From positions 4,456,342 to 4,520,341 of the forward strand of contig NC_051090.1 in assembly GCF_901709675.1 (NCBI RefSeq): a DNA stretch of 64,000 bases, in the 5' to 3' direction. Positions within the stretch are counted from its first letter, which is position 1, and each line of letters starts with the position of its first letter. The notes under the pieces are model-generated. The model did not search any database, had not been told where the DNA came from, and saw only the letters and a program-made list of their open reading frames with translations. Both the position numbers and the translations under genes were made by a program. Shown piece after piece: positions 60,277-64,000 of the stretch. Source of the DNA: Syngnathus acus. Lineage: Eukaryota; Chordata; Actinopteri; Syngnathiformes; Syngnathidae.

Positions 60277-60427
60277 ATGGCGGGCTGCTGGGATCATTAC
60301 CGGCGCATCTGCATGTGTTTCCTCTCGGAAGAGGAGAAGACTTCCCTCGCCGTGGACAACGAGATCAAGAAGCAACTCAAGAGGCAGAAGCGGCAGGAGC
60401 GGCGAGAGGTGAAAGTCCTTCTGTTGG
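60277..60427 (+). CDS. gna15: gna15-like exon 1 (start codon)
   Basis: ATG in a good context (GCCATGG) begins [20 protein letters not shown], then [19 protein letters not shown] to VLLLG, 50 codons plus one base, donor GTGAGT. The frame is open further upstream to 60199, but the family alignment begins at this ATG. Confidence 0.94.
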
Positions 60428-63400
60428 GTGAGTGATGCTAAGTCTCCTTTTCTGTTACCGACTTTTTTGAAACTTTTTTTGACCATTGGATTTGGGTGGC
60501 TAGCCAATAATTTGGTTTTGTTGAAGTTGAGAAGATGGTGGTTCAGGGGGTAATGCGGCTGACTTTGGGATCTGGGTTCAAATTGTGGTCAGGGCATGTG
60601 GCCCACTCACATAAAAAAAAAAGAAAAAAAAAAGAAAAAAAAAAAAGAGGGTGGTTTGTGTCAGGAAATGCATTTGGTGTGAAACGTGTACTCAACTTAT
60701 CATACTTACTGTGCCCCATCTGACACAAGGAAGTTGTTGATTTTTCTTAGAAAAAGGCGATGATAAAATCGGAGTAATTTGGACGCACAACTATGTTGAT
60801 AACCTGATTTCTTGATAGCGTTAACTCATTAGTGTAGGTATCACTTGTTGGATCCAATTTTTGATCCAACCTGCTGGTCAAATGTGCTGGGTAGAAATAA
60901 AATGAGCATAGTATTTTCCATAAATTGTCATTTGCACGTGTACGTCTTCAACATTCAGTTGCACGTACACACGAGGAGTGAGCTAGCATGAACGGCGTTG
61001 AAGCAAAGAAGAAAGAAAGGGGAAAAAAAGAAAGAAAGAAGCACATACTCAAAGATTTTCGACAGCTGCACTTGCGCAATTGCCTAAAATTGAGCAGTGT
61101 GAATGGAATTTGTTCCTAACCCATGACACCGTAGTCACACACAAGCTCCATTTAAAACACAACTTAATTATTCCAATAGGTTGGTATAAACCTTAAGGCG
61201 GGCGGGGCGGCATCAATTACTTAATTTTTTTTTTTTTCCAATTTGCACGTCATTGTGTTTTTCAGGCTACCCTAAGCATTAGCAATTATCGTCTTGTGGC
61301 AAAAACAAGTTTGACACTCCTGAGTTATGTCGTTTAGCTTGGCATGTCCGGTGGCCCAATAGGAACCAGAAATATGCCAAGCATGTGGCAATATGTCGAG
61401 AATTGTTAAATGAAACGAAATGAAGCGAAACGAAAGAATGGTTCAGACTGCAATCGCTCATCAAGTCAGCAGAGTGAGTCTTACAAACCTACAGGGCTCC
61501 TTTGCAGCTTGACTGATGGCTTTATAGCGACAGGATAAGCCTGCAGATAAGGCACAAATGAACAGGTGCATCTTTGCCTGCACAGCCATAAATGTCGCTC
61601 TTTATTCAGTTTAGGTTGCGCACGCTATATATTGTCTTGACAGTCAGGACCACAGTCTGTGCATTCGACGGGCCTGCAAGATAACATGATTAAGGAATTA
61701 ACAGGAAATTGGTTAGATTGTTTAATGATTAATGAGGTTTAATGTTAGACAAAAAAAGTGGGCATCGCTGTTGATGATTTACAATTTGAGATTATTGCTT
61801 CAGTCCGTGGTTGAACTATCGCCATGACGAAATATATATTATCTGCACGGGCAATGCTTTAAGTCAGGCTTGAGAGATGTATTTTTTTTTTTTTTTTAAA
61901 TACATTACGTCACTCCGACCTGTATGACTTGTTCACCTGCAATGATTTTTACAGTGAAGGGATTGAAGTTGATGCACAACTTTGTTATGCTTGCAATGTG
62001 TTCACAACAATAATGGTGTCGTGTTTGGAGAGGTGCAATTAAATATCCTTTTACGCTACACTAAATGGTGTTTTCTGGAAATGGGACACACCCTGCCACA
62101 AATGCAATGACACATTTCAATACTACGAGCGATTAGTCTGTCGATTGTAACTTTCGGTTCGTCAGCTTAATCAAAAATCTAAAAAAGATCTTACAAGAAT
62201 GATATCACTTTTTTTTTTTATGAAAATGTCATAATGGAACGAGATAGCTCTTAGTTTTATATATTTTTTATATTTTTAGCAATAGGCTTTTTTTTAAGTT
62301 ATGCTCTCAAAACAATGACAATAAAGTTGTATTTTTTAGATAAACAGTTGTGATATCAGATTTGTTTCCTTAGCTGAAACTTTTTTGAGAAAAATACTCC
62401 TACTATAACACAAATAGCCTGATTGGGAATATTTTGTATATTATATTTTATGTTTTATTATATTTAAAAAATATTTTTATTATATTACAAGAATAGGAGG
62501 TTTTATTTATTTAAGTTAAAATAAAGAGTTTTATTCAAAGACCAAATCTGAGACTGAGCACAAATCAGAATTCCTTCATACTTGTGTTTAGGATGAGCTT
62601 ACATTGTATATTATTAGTACATATGTGTATCATGTATGCCCCTTGTTGCCTCAGGAACCGGCGAGAGTGGCAAAACTACCTTCATCCGCCAGATGAGGAT
62701 CATCCACGGACGGGGCTTCTCAGAGGAGGAAAGGAAAGGATTTGCTGAATGCATCTTCCAGAACATCTTCACGGCCATCAAGGCCATGACAGGAGCCATG
62801 ACCATGCTTAAAATTCCCTACTCCAACGCAGAAAACGAGGTAGGCTCAACAGCATACGCAAACACTTTCTGTATTCGGGCCCATCTGGCCCGTTCTTGTT
62901 CCTGAATAGATGTAAAAGAAAAAAAAAAATCTTCCTTTTCTGGTACCATCTTGTGCCTTCTCACACAGTTCTATGCCAGTAAGATCAAGAATGTGAATCC
63001 GGTGCAGATCACCAAGATGGATAGAGATTACGTGGATGCTATCCGCCGCCTCTGGGCCGACTCTGGCATGCGGGTCTGCTACAGTCGACGCTGCGAGTAC
63101 CAGCTACTGGACTCCACAGAATAGTGAGTCCATTTTAATTCAAATGAATGTAGATTACATGGGAAACAAGTCACTTAATATAACTGATTGAATCTGGTGC
63201 ATCTACTTTCATCTCAGTCAATTATTTATATTATAGAAATTAGATTATTATTTATAATGATATAAATTATATTATATTATAGATGGGAAATTCCAGGAAA
63301 TCTTTTATTTTCTTACTGAAACATTTTGTTGACTCGTGACATAAAAAAATTAATAAATCGGGACGCTGTTCCTGTTTGTCCATATTTGCCAGTAGAGGGA

Positions 63401-63839
63401 ATTAGTTCCCTTCCGGACTCATTTCACTGCCTATTAAAAATGAAATCATATAATACGCAGGCATGAAGCGACCTTGGATTTTTTATTTTTTTTTTTAAAT
63501 GGAGGAATCGATCAAAGACAAGGTCACAGTGTGCTGCTCGTGTTCCTCTGTTTGTCGAGCAGTGTGTGTGTGGTGTGCCATAAAGGCATCGTCTTGTCAT
63601 TTTTTAATCACAGCTAATTTATCACTCGTGTTTGTTTTCCACGCAGGTGGGCGGCCATATCATAGCTGCAGTTTCCTGATTTTACTGGGTTTTTTTTTCT
63701 GTGCTTTCAGCTACATGAGCCAACTCGACCGCATCGCAGAGCCGGACTACGTCCCCACGGAACAGGACGTGCTGAGGGTTCGATTCCCCACCACGGGCAT
63801 CCACGACTATGCCTTTACCATCAACAAGATTACACTCAG
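60277..63839 (+). CDS. gna15: gna15-like Gq-class G-protein alpha subunit, first 4 coding exons (3' end outside window)
   Basis: G alpha 15/16 is the promiscuous Gq-class subunit that links many receptors to phospholipase C beta, best known in blood cells. Four plus-strand exons join cleanly for 206 codons. The N-terminus [20 protein letters not shown] has Cys residues suitable for palmitoylation. The P-loop is GTGESGKT, and switch I is RVRFPTTG with the catalytic Arg. The peptide [14 protein letters not shown] resembles the GNA15 form (INEYCFSVQKTNLR) and differs from the IIEYPFDL of GNAQ/11/14. Exon lengths 185, 155 and 129 are those of gna11. Exons 5-7 (switch II onward) lie beyond the right edge. 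Position next to gna11 fits GNA15. Confidence 0.93.
60428..62654 (+). other. gna15-like intron 1; no gene seen
   Basis: AT-rich, with A-rich runs near 60612-60646 and T-runs near 61228 and 61881. No exon-like open frame was found. Confidence 0.7.
62655..62839 (+). CDS. gna15: gna15-like exon 2 (P-loop)
   Basis: Encodes [20 protein letters not shown] through [19 protein letters not shown] to SNAENE, 185 nt, between GCCTCAG and GTAGG. Thr stands at the Mg-binding position where most G alpha proteins have Ser. Confidence 0.96.
62969..63123 (+). CDS. gna15: gna15-like exon 3 (helical domain)
   Basis: Encodes [20 protein letters not shown] through [19 protein letters not shown] to LLDSTE, ending TA of a Tyr codon, 155 nt, between CACACAG and GTGAG. 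Confidence 0.96.
63711..63839 (+). CDS. gna15: gna15-like exon 4 (switch I)
   Basis: Encodes [18 protein letters not shown], then [17 protein letters not shown] and TINKITLR, 129 nt, between TTTCAG and GTGCC. Unlike gna11, no second copy of this exon is visible in the flanking intron 3 or before the window ends. Confidence 0.96.
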
Positions 63840-64000
63840 GTGCCTTATCATCACGGAGTTTAATTCCTTCCATGACAATGCTCGTAATTCAAACATCTAA
63901 AATCATGTTTCTTCATTGGAATTAAATGAATCGTTTCCAGCCCCCAAACTGTGTTTTAAAGAGGAAAATTGCTTTTTAGAAAAAAAAAAGAAAAAGCCCT

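Overview
The window is nuclear DNA of a vertebrate, most likely a ray-finned (teleost) fish. The genes are split into short exons with GT-AG introns and match vertebrate Groucho/TLE and Gq-class G-protein alpha families. The gene order TLE2 - TLE5 - GNA11 - GNA15 is the one I know from human 19p13.3. Introns and spacers are full of CA/GT and GA microsatellites and of short dispersed repeats of kinds common in teleosts. No bacterial, viral or CRISPR features are visible.

Layout. (1) About 5.6-17.6 kb, minus strand: the 5' end of a tle2-like co-repressor gene. Four coding exons are present (MYPQGRHP start at 14566, last visible exon at 5632-5676). The rest of the gene lies beyond the left edge, so bases 1-5631 are its intron. 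A CCAAT/YY1-bearing segment near 17.4-17.7 kb is its likely promoter. (2) 25.99-40.44 kb, minus strand: complete tle5 (AES), seven coding exons, 196 codons, ending in the short GDKSD tail with no WD40 part. (3) 45.4-55.7 kb, minus strand: complete gna11, 359 codons, with catalytic R183 and Q209 in the expected places. (4) 60.28 kb to the right edge, plus strand: the first four coding exons of a gna15-like gene. Exons 5-7 lie outside. gna11 and gna15 are head to head, about 4.6 kb apart ATG to ATG. A CpG-rich segment lies upstream of each, and a perfect CRE lies nearer gna11.

Main discovery candidate: gna11 has two complete versions of exon 4 in tandem (48783-48911 and 48203-48331). This exon carries switch I and the catalytic arginine. 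Both are 129 bases, have the same phases and intact splice sites, and encode 42 whole codons that differ at seven residues. Most of their nucleotide differences are silent, so both appear to be under protein-level selection. The upstream version reads like GNA11 (LENIIFR), the downstream like GNAQ (LQSIIFR). This predicts mutually exclusive splicing producing two Gq/11 switch-I isoforms from one gene.

How the genes work together: tle2 and tle5 are related transcriptional co-repressors that share the Q oligomerisation domain, with TLE5 as the short modulating form. gna11 and gna15 are paralogous Gq-class alpha subunits coupling receptors to phospholipase C beta. The two pairs are neighbours by conserved synteny; nothing here shows a shared pathway.
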